26,515 bases of DNA from Helicobacter_D ganmani (GCF_965138225.1 NZ_CBCSAX010000020.1); one strand, 5' to 3'; positions 7,802 through 15,307 are shown, counted from the stretch's first letter. The notes: generated by a model from the sequence alone, not told the origin. Numbers and translations: made by a program.

Positions 7802-10253
7802 TTTTACCACTCCCTTTTTGGATTCCAAACCAAAAACAACTTGTGCTATCAATATTTAGTGTGCGCGTTTGATAATTTCTAGCAATTTTATAAAAATTTC
7901 TAAACTCTTCACTTGCAATGTAATCTTGTTGTTGTTGGGTAAGATTTATTTTCTTCTTTGGAATAAGAATTGCCACAGAGCCATTGACAATAAAGCCTTT
8001 TTGTTTTTTGATTAAGCGTGGATTATAGGTCATATTTGGGGTTAAATAGACATCATCTCTATCTAAAAACTCGGCTATTTTAAATTTACTTAAATCTTTT
8101 TTTGAAATATAGCTATCATAATCCCTTATCTCAATAAGATTTCCATTGTTTCCAATATTGCGTGATTTAATAATTCTTATGTCGTCTTTCTTGGTGCTTG
8201 TGTTAGAGTTTGTAAGTTGCCTATCCCTAAAAGATTTAAAGATTCCACATTCTAAGGATTTAAAAACGCTATCAAAGAATTTATCTCTAAAAATAACCCA
8301 ATAAGGTAGCTTTTTATCAAAGATATAAGAGCTTTTTTGAGATAGTTCTAAGCCAAGCGGTAAAGATTTTACTCTTATTTCTTTTGCTTTTCCTGTGGTA
8401 ATATTTATCGTTTCTATTAATACGCCACTAAATCCTAATTCCCCAAAGTCTAAAATATGGCTTACTCCTTTTTCTTGTATTTTTGCCCTAGTATTTTCAT
8501 ATTCTTTAGTATTGAGTAAATTTTTTGGCATTATCAAAGAGATAAAATCTGCCATTTGTAGAGATTTTTCTAAAAAAAGTTTAGCCAAATTTTGATTTTT
8601 GCCAATTTTGCTAAATGGAGGATTTCCTACAATCAAATCTACATTTGGAGATTTATATTCCATAAAATCGCTACAAATAAATTCAAGTTTGAAATTTTTA
8701 GGTGCTTGTTTTTTGTAGAACATTTTTAAAGTCTCTAAATTATTTTGATTTATATCAATTAGCTTTAAACACACTTGTTTTATATGTGCATATTTTTTAA
8801 AGAGAATAGGAACGAAATTTCCACACCCAGCACTTGGTTCTATAATGGTTATAGAATCTTTATTAAAGTTTGGTAAAGTTTTTGCAATTTCATTGACAAT
8901 AAATTTATTTGTAAAATAGGCAGCATTTTGAGTTCTTTGCGTATTTGCTCTCTCTGCCAAATAAGATAAAGAAGCATTTGAAATTACATTTATATTTTCT
9001 TTGATAAAAATTTTTAAATGTTTAAAATCTTGTAGATTTTTAGTCTGTATGAGTTCTAAAATTTCTCTATTGTTTAGCTGTTTTTGGCGCATAAATTTTT
9101 GAATCTTATCTGCAATTTGTTGAAAAATAATTGTTGGCACTGCTTCGCCTATGCTTTGTCTTATGTTCATTTCATTTTGCTTAGATAGCTTTTGTTTTTC
9201 TTTTTCATTTAAAGCATTTAACTCTTTAAGATTCAAGGGAAGCCACTTAAAATTTTGTGGAATATTCATCATAAGCATTAGCTCTCTTATGGAGAATACC
9301 CTGTCATCGCTTGGGTGAATAGTGTTTTGAGAAGCCATTTGGTCGTTTCTTGTGTGAATACAAGGGGCTACTACATTCCATTTTTGTCTTTTATATTTAT
9401 CACCATTTTTTGAAGCATTAACAATAATCTCTCCATTTAAGATTTTATGTGGTTTTTTAGAATCTTCTTTGTTATCAAATGCACTTTGTCCCTCTTTTAA
9501 GTCCTTTATCCATTCTCTCATATGTTGCGGGTAAGTTCTAAAACTATGATAAAAATCATTTTTATCATATTCGCCCCATTGCAATGATTTTTGCGATTTA
9601 ATAACTTCCTTGAGTGTTTTCTCTCGTGTAAATTGTGGGAAAATCTCTAGTGGAGTGATAAGATTTTTAAGCTCTTTGCACACACCGATAACTAAAGTTC
9701 TAGTTCTACTTGAATTTGCACCATAATTTTTAAAATTAATAACTTCGTTGTAAATAGAATATTCTTTGGATAAATTTGCCTCTATCATTTTGCCTATTGG
9801 CATAATATTACCGTTTGTATCTACGCAACCTGTTTTATAAAAACTCGCGACATTTTCTAAAATAAAAAATCTTGGGTTAATTTCTTTTATTAAATGAACA
9901 CTCTCAACAACTAGAGAGTTTCTCTCTATTTCGTTTGTAGTTTTTTTGTGATTTGCTACACTCATTCCTTGACAAGGTGGTGTAGCAATTAAGACATCTA
10001 CCCTATCATTTCCTAAAGTTTTATAAAAATTAATTTGTTTTAAAATTCGCTCTTTAATTTGCTTATCTTTTATATCTCCGCTGATATAGCCATTTTTATA
10101 TTTGCATTTCTGATTGATTTTTTGAATTTTTAATCTACGCTCTATGATTTCGTTTGTGGCAATACATTCAAACCCAGCCTCTTTGAAACCATAGCAACCT
10201 ACCCCAGCAGACGAAAAAAGTGAAATATAAGTTAAACTTTTATTTGGTAACAT
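7779..10253 (-). CDS. Fused cytosine-C5 / adenine-N6 DNA methyltransferase (HpyAV-like)
   Basis: 824 residues with two catalytic domains. Domain 1 (about 1-390) is a C5-cytosine methyltransferase: FSSAGVGCYGF (13-23), catalytic TPPCQG with Cys94 (91-96), ILENVASF (131-138), SSRTRTLVIG (181-190), and a GEAVP version of the GNAVP motif (369-373). Domain 2 (about 430-824) is a gamma-class N6-adenine methyltransferase: IEPSAGCGNF (471-480) and NPPF (544-547), with a C-terminal target-recognition part. One polypeptide thus methylates different bases on the two strands of an asymmetric site. The architecture equals HP0054 of H. pylori. No in-frame stop or frameshift is seen, so the system looks intact. 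It starts at an ATG at 10253 after AAGGAATATTTTAAGAGTAA. Confidence 0.92.
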   Translation of the reverse strand: MLPNKSLTYISLFSSAGVGCYGFKEAGFECIATNEIIERRLKIQKINQKCKYKNGYISGDIKDKQIKERILKQINFYKTLGNDRVDVLIATPPCQGMSVANHKKTTNEIERNSLVVESVHLIKEINPRFFILENVASFYKTGCVDTNGNIMPIGKMIEANLSKEYSIYNEVINFKNYGANSSRTRTLVIGVCKELKNLITPLEIFPQFTREKTLKEVIKSQKSLQWGEYDKNDFYHSFRTYPQHMREWIKDLKEGQSAFDNKEDSKKPHKILNGEIIVNASKNGDKYKRQKWNVVAPCIHTRNDQMASQNTIHPSDDRVFSIRELMLMMNIPQNFKWLPLNLKELNALNEKEKQKLSKQNEMNIRQSIGEAVPTIIFQQIADKIQKFMRQKQLNNREILELIQTKNLQDFKHLKIFIKENINVISNASLSYLAERANTQRTQNAAYFTNKFIVNEIAKTLPNFNKDSITIIEPSAGCGNFVPILFKKYAHIKQVCLKLIDINQNNLETLKMFYKKQAPKNFKLEFICSDFMEYKSPNVDLIVGNPPFSKIGKNQNLAKLFLEKSLQMADFISLIMPKNLLNTKEYENTRAKIQEKGVSHILDFGELGFSGVLIETINITTGKAKEIRVKSLPLGLELSQKSSYIFDKKLPYWVIFRDKFFDSVFKSLECGIFKSFRDRQLTNSNTSTKKDDIRIIKSRNIGNNGNLIEIRDYDSYISKKDLSKFKIAEFLDRDDVYLTPNMTYNPRLIKKQKGFIVNGSVAILIPKKKINLTQQQQDYIASEEFRNFYKIARNYQTRTLNIDSTSCFWFGIQKGSGKNANTANH

Positions 10254-10328
10254 TTACTCTTAAAATATTCCTTTCTGATATACAAGACTCTTATTTTATC
10301 AAAATTCCTTATACAAATCACATAAATT

Positions 10329-10865
10329 TTAAAATGAAACATCATTAAGTTTTTTATTTGACTTTTTGGTAGATTCCCTCTCAAGCCCTAATAGCCACTC
10401 TTTGCGTTTCAAACCTCCCGCATAACCTGTGAGGCTTTTATCACTCCCAATCACTCGGTGGCAAGGGATAAGTAGCGCGATAGGATTTGCTCCTACTGCA
10501 CCGCCCACAGCTTGAGCGGACATTTTGGCTATGCCTCTTTGGCAAGCGAGAGTTTGTGCAATCTCCTTGTAAGTTATCGTGCGTCCATAGGGGATTGTGC
10601 GTAAGATTGTCCATACAGATTCTCTAAAGGGTGTGCTTTGCGTGTGAAGTGGAGCTAGAGGCGGAGTGAAATGTGGAATCTCTCCGCTGAAGTAAATCTC
10701 TAGCCATTGTTGCGTTTGGGCTAAAATCGGCGTTTGCTCCTGCACACAATCTTTTGGCAATGTAAAATACTTTTGCCCCTCAAACCACAAGCCAAGTAGT
10801 GTGCTTTCATCACTTGCAAGTGCGATTGTGCCAAGCGGTGAGTGGAATTGCTGCGTATAAACCAT
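10329..10865 (-). CDS. ogt: Methylated-DNA--[protein]-cysteine S-methyltransferase, copy B
   Basis: 178 residues from the ATG at 10865, which has GGAG six bases upstream, a better start than that of copy A; a TTG at 10886 is possible but less likely. The core, including PCHRVIG with Cys135, is the same as copy A apart from Ile2 to Val. The last residues differ: after KRKEWLL it ends in a Lys/Ser/Asn-rich tail (GLERESTKKSNKKLNDVSF) instead of KFESGDRA. That tail may come from read-through into sequence brought by the RM module. Copy B lies upstream of the HpyAV-like module on the same strand and is probably the expressed one. Confidence 0.88.
   Translation of the reverse strand: MVYTQQFHSPLGTIALASDESTLLGLWFEGQKYFTLPKDCVQEQTPILAQTQQWLEIYFSGEIPHFTPPLAPLHTQSTPFRESVWTILRTIPYGRTITYKEIAQTLACQRGIAKMSAQAVGGAVGANPIALLIPCHRVIGSDKSLTGYAGGLKRKEWLLGLERESTKKSNKKLNDVSF
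10395..10861. repeat. 467-bp direct repeat, right copy (ogt coding region)
   Basis: Right partner of 6091-6557, same orientation. Divergence begins abruptly on both sides: TAATAG versus CAACAA before the repeat, and a T/C difference right after it. Confidence 0.95.
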
Positions 10866-10911
10866 TAAAACTCCACGTATAATCAAAGGTAATGATGAAA
10901 CGATTTTGCTC

Positions 10912-11376
10912 CTAAGCTCCGTTATCCCCGTCTTCTATAATTTCTACTTTTTGTCCATTTTGTTGATATGTCTTCTTAAAATCTGATTCATCAGAGCAGT
11001 CATTATACCTTATTTCCAAAGTATTTTGATTTGGACGCTTTATATCCATAAAACAAGTTTGACCATACTTGTTTTTTATTTCTACTCTTTTTGTAGTTTG
11101 GATATTTGGTAAATCTTGCAACAAAGCTTTTTGATAAAGTTGTGTTTGTGGTTCATTAGCCCTTTCTCTTCTTTGTGCGCTTTCTATCCAAAACCTTAAA
11201 TCATTTCTAAACGCAGTGAGAATATCTGTGTTGTTTATCCAACACTTTGAAGCTTCGCAAGAATAATCATCACCACATATTTTCTCTCTATATCCCACTT
11301 CACATTGTATATCAAGCCTCTGTGCAGCATCTATAAAGCCGAAGCTAACAAAACATAACATCATTAACCTCTTCAT
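10912..11376 (-). CDS. Secreted cysteine-containing protein of unknown function
   Basis: 154 residues. It begins MKRLMMLCFVSFGFIDAAQR, a typical Sec signal peptide with probable cleavage after about residue 18. The mature part has an N-terminal Cys cluster (CEVGYREKICGDDYSCEASKC) and two later Cys (TCFMDI, NDCSDE), consistent with disulfides in the periplasm. The middle (DLRFWIESAQRRERA) resembles the lysozyme-inhibitor-like LprI region seen in small periplasmic proteins, but this is a weak impression. The start has GAGAGGCGCA upstream. Function unknown. Confidence 0.7.
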   Translation of the reverse strand: MKRLMMLCFVSFGFIDAAQRLDIQCEVGYREKICGDDYSCEASKCWINNTDILTAFRNDLRFWIESAQRRERANEPQTQLYQKALLQDLPNIQTTKRVEIKNKYGQTCFMDIKRPNQNTLEIRYNDCSDESDFKKTYQQNGQKVEIIEDGDNGA

Positions 11377-11440
11377 TGCGCCTCTCCTTAAACTTAAGAA
11401 AATTTTACCAAAATATATTTAAATAGCTTGGAATTTATAG

Positions 11441-11713
11441 CTTTTTATAAAGAATGCAAGTGCAATTTATGAGGACATATCGGCATTTGAGGCATTGCGA
11501 AGCAAGGTAGATAGCAAAATCATCGCGTTGATAGAATCCATTGAGGATTTTGAAAGCATTGCCACACTTAGCTTTCCGGGTGTAGAGTTTAAAAAATCTC
11601 GTGGATTTTTTATCCTCGCACTTTTAAACCACGCTACACATCATCGCGGACAAATTGCCGCCGCGCTAGATATACTCAAAATTGAAAATGACTTTAATGG
11701 AATGTTAGGGTAG
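11441..11713 (+). pseudogene. DinB-family protein, N-terminally truncated remnant
   Basis: The reading frame is open from just after a TAG (11438-11440) to 11713. It encodes about 90 residues ending in HATHHRGQIAAALD followed by ILKIENDFNGMLG, the C-terminal metal-binding helix (HxxxHRGQ) of DinB/YfiT proteins. A full protein is about 150-170 residues. The first helices with the other metal ligand are absent and there is no good start; a TTG at 11495 would keep only 72 residues. It is most likely a decayed fragment. Confidence 0.75.
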
Positions 11714-11721
11714 ATAAAGAT

Positions 11722-11740
11722 AAGTTTCTTAAACTTTTTT
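11722..11740 (+). terminator. Weak hairpin with T-run after the DinB remnant
   Basis: AAGTTT (11722-11727), CTT, AAACTT (11731-11736), followed by further Ts. A 6-bp AT-rich stem with a T-tail could act as a weak intrinsic terminator and separates the remnant from the SMR operon promoter. Confidence 0.35.
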
Positions 11741-11799
11741 GCAAACCATTAAATACACAAGTGTTGTGCTTGGCAGTGCAAGAGATATAGCTTTTATGC

Positions 11800-11805
11800 T
11801 ATAAT
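11800..11805 (+). promoter_or_regulatory. -10 element of SMR operon 1
   Basis: A perfect TATAAT lies 39 bases before the small leader ORF. The second SMR operon has TAAAAT (24636-24641) at nearly the same distance from its own leader ORF. No clear -35 is seen. Confidence 0.55.
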
Positions 11806-11843
11806 GCCACAAATTTAAGATTCCTAAAATGGAGGAAAAGGCA

Positions 11844-11912
11844 ATGTTTTGGGACCAAGGCTATCAATCGTTTGCGTTTCTCATCTATTTTTTCTCTATC
11901 TCCTCACTTTAA
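11844..11912 (+). CDS. 22-residue leader peptide / small membrane protein of SMR operon 1
   Basis: The ATG has GGAGGAAAAGGCA directly upstream and TAA ends the ORF after 22 codons. The peptide starts MFWDQGYQSF and is hydrophobic and aromatic-rich. An ORF of the same length (24683-24751) sits at the same place before the second SMR operon. The two align without a gap with 11 identical residues (M1, F2, D4, Q5, G6, S9, L13, Y15, S18, S20 plus conservative positions) while their DNA differs at many third positions, so the peptide itself is conserved. It may be a leader controlling downstream translation or a small partner protein in the membrane. Counted strictly by named positions it shares ten residues; conservative exchanges (W/F, Y/F, I/V, S/T) cover most others. 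Confidence 0.7.
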   Translation: MFWDQGYQSFAFLIYFFSISSL

Positions 11913-11960
11913 GCTCTGCTTCTCACCTTTACACATCACATCATTACATAAATTCTAATT

Positions 11961-11998
11961 ACATTTATGGGCTTTGGCTTTTTGAACCCATAAAATGT
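11961..11998 (+). promoter_or_regulatory. Leader hairpin just before the first SMR gene
   Basis: ACATTTATGGG (11961-11971) pairs with CCCATAAAATGT (11987-11998) with a single bulged A and a 15-base loop. It lies between the leader ORF stop (11912) and the SMR start at 12022. There is no T-run, so a translational or anti-structure role is more likely than termination. It also overlaps an upstream in-frame ATG (11995). Confidence 0.5.
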
Positions 11999-12021
11999 AT
12001 AAAACAAAACAAAGGAAACAA

Positions 12022-12453
12022 ATGAAAAATATCAAACTTACCCACAATCTCGCGTGGGGATTGGTGCTTTTTGGTGGCATTGTAGAATGCTTTTGGGCGA
12101 GTGGGTTAAAATATTCCGATAATCTCTTTTTTTACACACTCACAGGAATCGGGATTCTCATATCCTCTGTAAGTATGATTCTAGCGATAAAAGTCTTAGA
12201 GATTGGTATTGCTTATAGCGTGTTTGTGGGCATTGGCACAGCGGGCATTACACTTGCTGAAATCCTTATCTTTGGTGAGCCTTTCTCACTTCTTAAAATC
12301 CTCTTTATCGCGACCTTACTTCTTGGCGTGGTGGGGCTAAAGCTTTCAGCAGATAAGACAGAGGAAACTCAAGGAGAAAAACTCGCAGAAACGCTCTCAC
12401 ACGATTTGGGAATTGATGAAATCGTGCAAGATTCTATCAAGGAGGCAAAATGA
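12022..12453 (+). CDS. SMR-family efflux subunit, Gdx/YkkC-like (operon 1, first subunit)
   Basis: 143 residues from the ATG at 12022 (AAAGGAAACAA upstream); an ATG at 11995 would add nine basic residues and lies in a hairpin. Four transmembrane helices are visible. TM1 carries the essential Glu (GGIVECFWASGLKYS), the GLKY form typical of Gdx/SugE guanidinium exporters. TM3 has the VFVGIGTAG loop. Unlike a 105-residue homodimer, it has a 30-residue acidic C-terminal tail and an ATGA overlap with a second SMR gene. This suggests an obligate pair like YkkC/YkkD. Substrates may be guanidinium-type or other organic cations, exported against protons. Confidence 0.85.
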   Translation: MKNIKLTHNLAWGLVLFGGIVECFWASGLKYSDNLFFYTLTGIGILISSVSMILAIKVLEIGIAYSVFVGIGTAGITLAEILIFGEPFSLLKILFIATLLLGVVGLKLSADKTEETQGEKLAETLSHDLGIDEIVQDSIKEAK

Positions 12454-12764
12454 GCTGGGTGTATCTCATAATGGCTGGTTGTATGGAAATCATAGGCGTA
12501 ATTACGATGAAAAAATACTCCCTAAGTGGGCGAAAAATCTTTTTGCTTGGGCTTTTGGTGCAGTTTATGCTAAGCTTTGCTCTGCTATCAATGGCTATGC
12601 AGGGCATTGCGATGGCGACAGCCTATGCGATATGGACAGGCATCGGCGCAGCTGGAGGCGTGCTTGTGGGCGTGGTGTTTTTTAAAGAAAGCAAAAATGC
12701 AAAAAAACTCTTTTTCATCGCACTTATTATTATCTCTGTCGTAGGATTAAAGGCACTATCATAA
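12450..12764 (+). CDS. SMR-family efflux subunit, Gdx/YkkD-like (operon 1, second subunit)
   Basis: 104 residues, starting in the ATGA overlap with the previous gene, preceded by AAGGAGGCAAA. TM1 contains the proton-coupling Glu in GCMEIIGVITMKKYS, and TM3 has ATAYAIWTGIGAAGGV, the standard SMR signature. The chain ends VVGLKALS, close to Gdx-type ends. It pairs with the 12022 product, most likely as a heterodimer. Its closest relative here is the fourth gene of the second SMR operon (25960-26277). Confidence 0.88.
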   Translation: MSWVYLIMAGCMEIIGVITMKKYSLSGRKIFLLGLLVQFMLSFALLSMAMQGIAMATAYAIWTGIGAAGGVLVGVVFFKESKNAKKLFFIALIIISVVGLKALS

Positions 12765-12860
12765 ATTTTAGTTAGCTTGGAATCTTTAGCTTCGCTTGGG
12801 GCTAAAGAACTACAAGGTTTATATTTACTTGGCTTTTAGCTAGAAATGATAACTTTATGT

Positions 12861-12866
12861 TATAAT
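12861..12866 (+). promoter_or_regulatory. -10 element for the flavin-binding protein gene
   Basis: TATAAT, 29 bases before the start codon at 12896, which has AAGGAAAG upstream. A 7-bp inverted repeat (CTTTAGC 12784-12790, GCTAAAG 12801-12807) lies between it and the SMR operon, without a T-run. Confidence 0.5.
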
Positions 12867-12895
12867 TTAAAGCTAAATACCTCTTAAGGAAAGCA

Positions 12896-13501
12896 ATGCG
12901 GCGCAAAGATTTTGATTTTAAAGATACACGAATCATTGGTGATTTTTTAAACCAAATAGAGTTTGGCACACTCGTAATACCTGATAGTATTCCTTATGCT
13001 GTGCCTCTTAGTTTTTGCTATGAGGATTCTAAAATTTATCTGCACGGAGCAAAGGCTGGGCGCAAATACGCACTTTTAAAGCAAAATCCCAAAGTTGCCT
13101 TTAGCGCAGCAAAGCCTTATGCCTATATCCCTAGCCATTTTTTACATCACACGATGATTCCCACGCAATTTTTCTTTTCTGTATTTGTAGAAGGGCAATT
13201 TTGCGTGGTAGAAGACTTGGTAGAGAAAAAGCATATTTTAACGCGCCTTGTTCAAAAATATGAGCCAAATAATCAAACAATGGATATGGAGAAAGGGCAA
13301 TTTATCGGTCAAGAAAAAGGTGTATTTGTAGGAAAAATCCTTGTGGAATCTTTAACTGCGAAAGCGAAATTTGGACAGAATCTTAAGCAAGAGGATTGGG
13401 AAGAAATTGTGCAGGATTTAAGCAATCGTGGGGATAGACTAGATACACAAACGATAGAGCAAATGAAGAAATTTTCACCTCAAAGGCTTATTAATCCCTA
13501 A
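12896..13501 (+). CDS. Pyridoxamine 5'-phosphate oxidase-like FMN-binding protein (Nim-type)
   Basis: 201 residues. The opening MRRKDF and the pattern YAVPLSFCYEDSKIYLHGA then GRKYALLKQNPKVAFSA are those of the FMN-binding split-barrel family that includes Nim nitroimidazole-resistance proteins. These are small flavoproteins, often reductases or heme-binding proteins in the cytoplasm. Its length is ordinary for the group. Downstream it overlaps by 27 bases a convergent remnant. The substrate cannot be read from sequence; resistance is not implied. Confidence 0.8.
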   Translation: MRRKDFDFKDTRIIGDFLNQIEFGTLVIPDSIPYAVPLSFCYEDSKIYLHGAKAGRKYALLKQNPKVAFSAAKPYAYIPSHFLHHTMIPTQFFFSVFVEGQFCVVEDLVEKKHILTRLVQKYEPNNQTMDMEKGQFIGQEKGVFVGKILVESLTAKAKFGQNLKQEDWEEIVQDLSNRGDRLDTQTIEQMKKFSPQRLINP

Positions 13502-13723
13502 GCTTTGCCCAATGCCAAAATCCTTTGTCGTGCAGAGTTTGACAATTAAATCCGCAATGCTTTTGCGAGAGATTCTCCCACTTGGATTTTTAAAAGCTTC
13601 ACCCTTTTGCGTCAGCTCATAGTCTATCTCATCGGCGTTACTAAACCACTGCGCTCGGATAATTGTGTAATCAATTAGTAGCGCAATATTTGCTTCATAA
13701 TTTTTAATATATTTTCTCTCCCA
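13475..13723 (-). pseudogene. C-terminal fragment of an NAD(P)H-binding (atypical SDR) oxidoreductase
   Basis: About 80 residues. The stretch DYTIIRAQWFSNADEIDYEL then TQKGEAF and RISRKSIADLIVKL is the C-terminal substrate-domain part of NmrA/YwnB-type NAD(P)-binding oxidoreductases. The Rossmann nucleotide-binding half, which should precede it, is absent, and a promoter (13728-13758) for the opposite strand starts where it breaks off. It is a remnant, not a working enzyme. Confidence 0.75.
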
Positions 13724-13727
13724 CCCC

Positions 13728-13758
13728 TTGACAAACACCAAGTGTCATGCTTTATAAT
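13728..13758 (+). promoter_or_regulatory. MerR-type promoter (19-bp spacer) of the alpha/beta hydrolase gene
   Basis: TTGACA (13728-13733) and TATAAT (13753-13758) are separated by 19 bases. The spacer contains the dyad ACAC-CAA-GTGT. An overlong spacer with a central dyad is the hallmark of MerR-family activated promoters. A close copy, also starting CACCCCTTGACAAA and with the same spacing, lies at 18617-18647. Confidence 0.65.
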
Positions 13759-13791
13759 TTCAAATGTATTTTAAAATCACAAGGAGAAACA

Positions 13792-14829
13792 ATGACACAC
13801 ACAACATTCACACAAACTTTCACACGCATTTTTATAATGCTAATATTTTTTATAGGAGGTGGAGCAATGGCTCAAGAGAAATGGGATAAGGTGTTTGCAA
13901 AAAGCAATGAAGTCAAAGTCCAAAAGGTAAAATTCACCAATCGTTATGGAATCACACTCGCGGGGGATTTGTATCTACCTAAGAATCTAGGCAAGGCACA
14001 AAAGCTCCCTGCAATCGCAATCAGTGGTCCTTTTGGCGCAGTCAAAGAACAGGTGAGCGGATTCTATACACAAACTTTAGCGCAAAAGGGCTTTATCACT
14101 CTTGCCTTTGACCCTTCCTATACAGGAGAGAGCGGAGGCAAACCTAGAAATGTCGCCTCACCCGATATAAATACAGAGGATTTTAGTGCAGCGGTAGATT
14201 TTCTAAGCAATTATGCGAATGTGGATTCTAACAAAATCGGCATTTTGGGCATTTGCGGATTTGGCGGATTTGCACTCAATGCCGCTGCAATGGATACGCG
14301 CATTAAGGCAGTCGTGGCTTCTACAATGTATGATATGAGCCGCGTCAATGCCAATGGCTATAATGATTCAATGGACGCAAAGGCACGCCATAAGCTTAAA
14401 GAAAGTCTCAATGCACAGCGCACAAAGGATTTTAAAAGTGGCACTTACGCCAAAGCCGATGGATTGCCTCAAAAGCTTAGAGGCGATGAGCCACAATTTA
14501 TCAAAGATTATTTTGATTATTACAAAACGCCTCGTGGATTCCACGCACGCTCTATTAACTCCAATGGGCATTGGAATCTCACTTCGTCTTTAGGCTTTAT
14601 CAATGCGCCTATTTTGGCATATAGCGATGAAATACAAAGTCCTGTTTTAATCATTCACGGGGATAAGGCACATAGCAAATATTTTAGCACTGACGCGTAT
14701 AAAAAGCTTAAGGGTAAAAATAAAGAATTATTGCTTATCAAAGATGCCAACCACACGGATTTGTATGACAATGAGCAAAAGATTCCCTTTGATAAAATCG
14801 CAACATTTTTTAATGCGAATTTGAAGTAG
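13792..14829 (+). CDS. Exported alpha/beta hydrolase with cysteine nucleophile (YcjY/DLH-like)
   Basis: 345 residues from the ATG at 13792 (AAGGAGAAACA upstream). The N-terminus has a hydrophobic signal-like segment ending GGGAMAQ. The hydrolase fold follows: oxyanion strand AIAISGPFGAVKEQ, nucleophile elbow GICGFGG with Cys in place of Ser, acid region VLIIHGDKAHS, and His in DANHTDLYD. The Cys nucleophile recalls dienelactone hydrolases and YcjY. A second ATG at 13867 has a near-perfect AGGAGGTGGAGCA and would make a cytoplasmic form without the signal. The promoter is MerR-like. Substrate unknown. Confidence 0.8.
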   Translation: MTHTTFTQTFTRIFIMLIFFIGGGAMAQEKWDKVFAKSNEVKVQKVKFTNRYGITLAGDLYLPKNLGKAQKLPAIAISGPFGAVKEQVSGFYTQTLAQKGFITLAFDPSYTGESGGKPRNVASPDINTEDFSAAVDFLSNYANVDSNKIGILGICGFGGFALNAAAMDTRIKAVVASTMYDMSRVNANGYNDSMDAKARHKLKESLNAQRTKDFKSGTYAKADGLPQKLRGDEPQFIKDYFDYYKTPRGFHARSINSNGHWNLTSSLGFINAPILAYSDEIQSPVLIIHGDKAHSKYFSTDAYKKLKGKNKELLLIKDANHTDLYDNEQKIPFDKIATFFNANLK

Positions 14830-14845
14830 GACGCAAAGGAACAAT

Positions 14846-15307
14846 ATGCGCAAATATACATTTCTTTGTTTATTGTTTGCGCTGCTAACGCAATGCGCTT
14901 TAGGCAAAGACTTAAGGGGGGAATTGGAGGAGCAAATGCAAATACAAATGCAATTTCAAGGGAAAAGCTTTGTTTTGACTTTAGAAAATAATGCGGCTGC
15001 AAGGGATTTCTACGCACTCTTGCCTTTACGCCTAAGCTTTAGTGATTATGTAGGCAAGGAAAAGATTGCTAAGCTTGATAAAAGCCTAAGCCCACAAGAG
15101 CGCGGAGAATATGACCCACAAAGCGGCGATTTTTTCTATTTCGCCCCTTGGGGTAATGTCGGAATCTTTTATGCCAAGCAGCCCCCATACAAGGGTTTGG
15201 TTAAGCTAGGCGCACCAAAGGCAGAAAAAGAATCTTTTATCGCGCACCTCAAAGCCCAAAAGCAAGATTTTATCCTCATGATAGTAAAATATCCAAACAA
15301 GGAGTAA
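14846..15307 (+). CDS. Secreted cyclophilin-like domain protein
   Basis: 153 residues. A signal peptide (MRKYTFLCLLFALLTQCALG) is followed by a cyclophilin-like fold: TLENNAAARDFYALLPLRL, LSFSDYVGKEKIA, and YDPQSGDFFYFAPWGNVGIF, the signature block of this family. The Cys in TQCALG is not a clean lipobox. The gene is 16 bases downstream of the hydrolase and probably co-transcribed, so it may share MerR-type control. In related genomes such proteins occur beside oxidoreductases; the function is not established. Confidence 0.8.
   Translation: MRKYTFLCLLFALLTQCALGKDLRGELEEQMQIQMQFQGKSFVLTLENNAAARDFYALLPLRLSFSDYVGKEKIAKLDKSLSPQERGEYDPQSGDFFYFAPWGNVGIFYAKQPPYKGLVKLGAPKAEKESFIAHLKAQKQDFILMIVKYPNKE

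Noticed and set aside
11806..12021. Guanidine (ykkC or mini-ykkC) riboswitch before SMR operon 1
   Set aside because: I found no pair of hairpins with ACGR loops nor another recognisable ykkC core; a conserved peptide ORF occupies the leader. A covariance search would settle it.
12784..12807. Intrinsic terminator after SMR operon 1
   Set aside because: The 7-bp stem is perfect but the loop is 10 bases and no T-run follows.
14368..14571. Antisense and shifted ORFs over the hydrolase gene and other long genes
   Set aside because: They are shadows of well-supported coding frames, without ribosome sites or family features.
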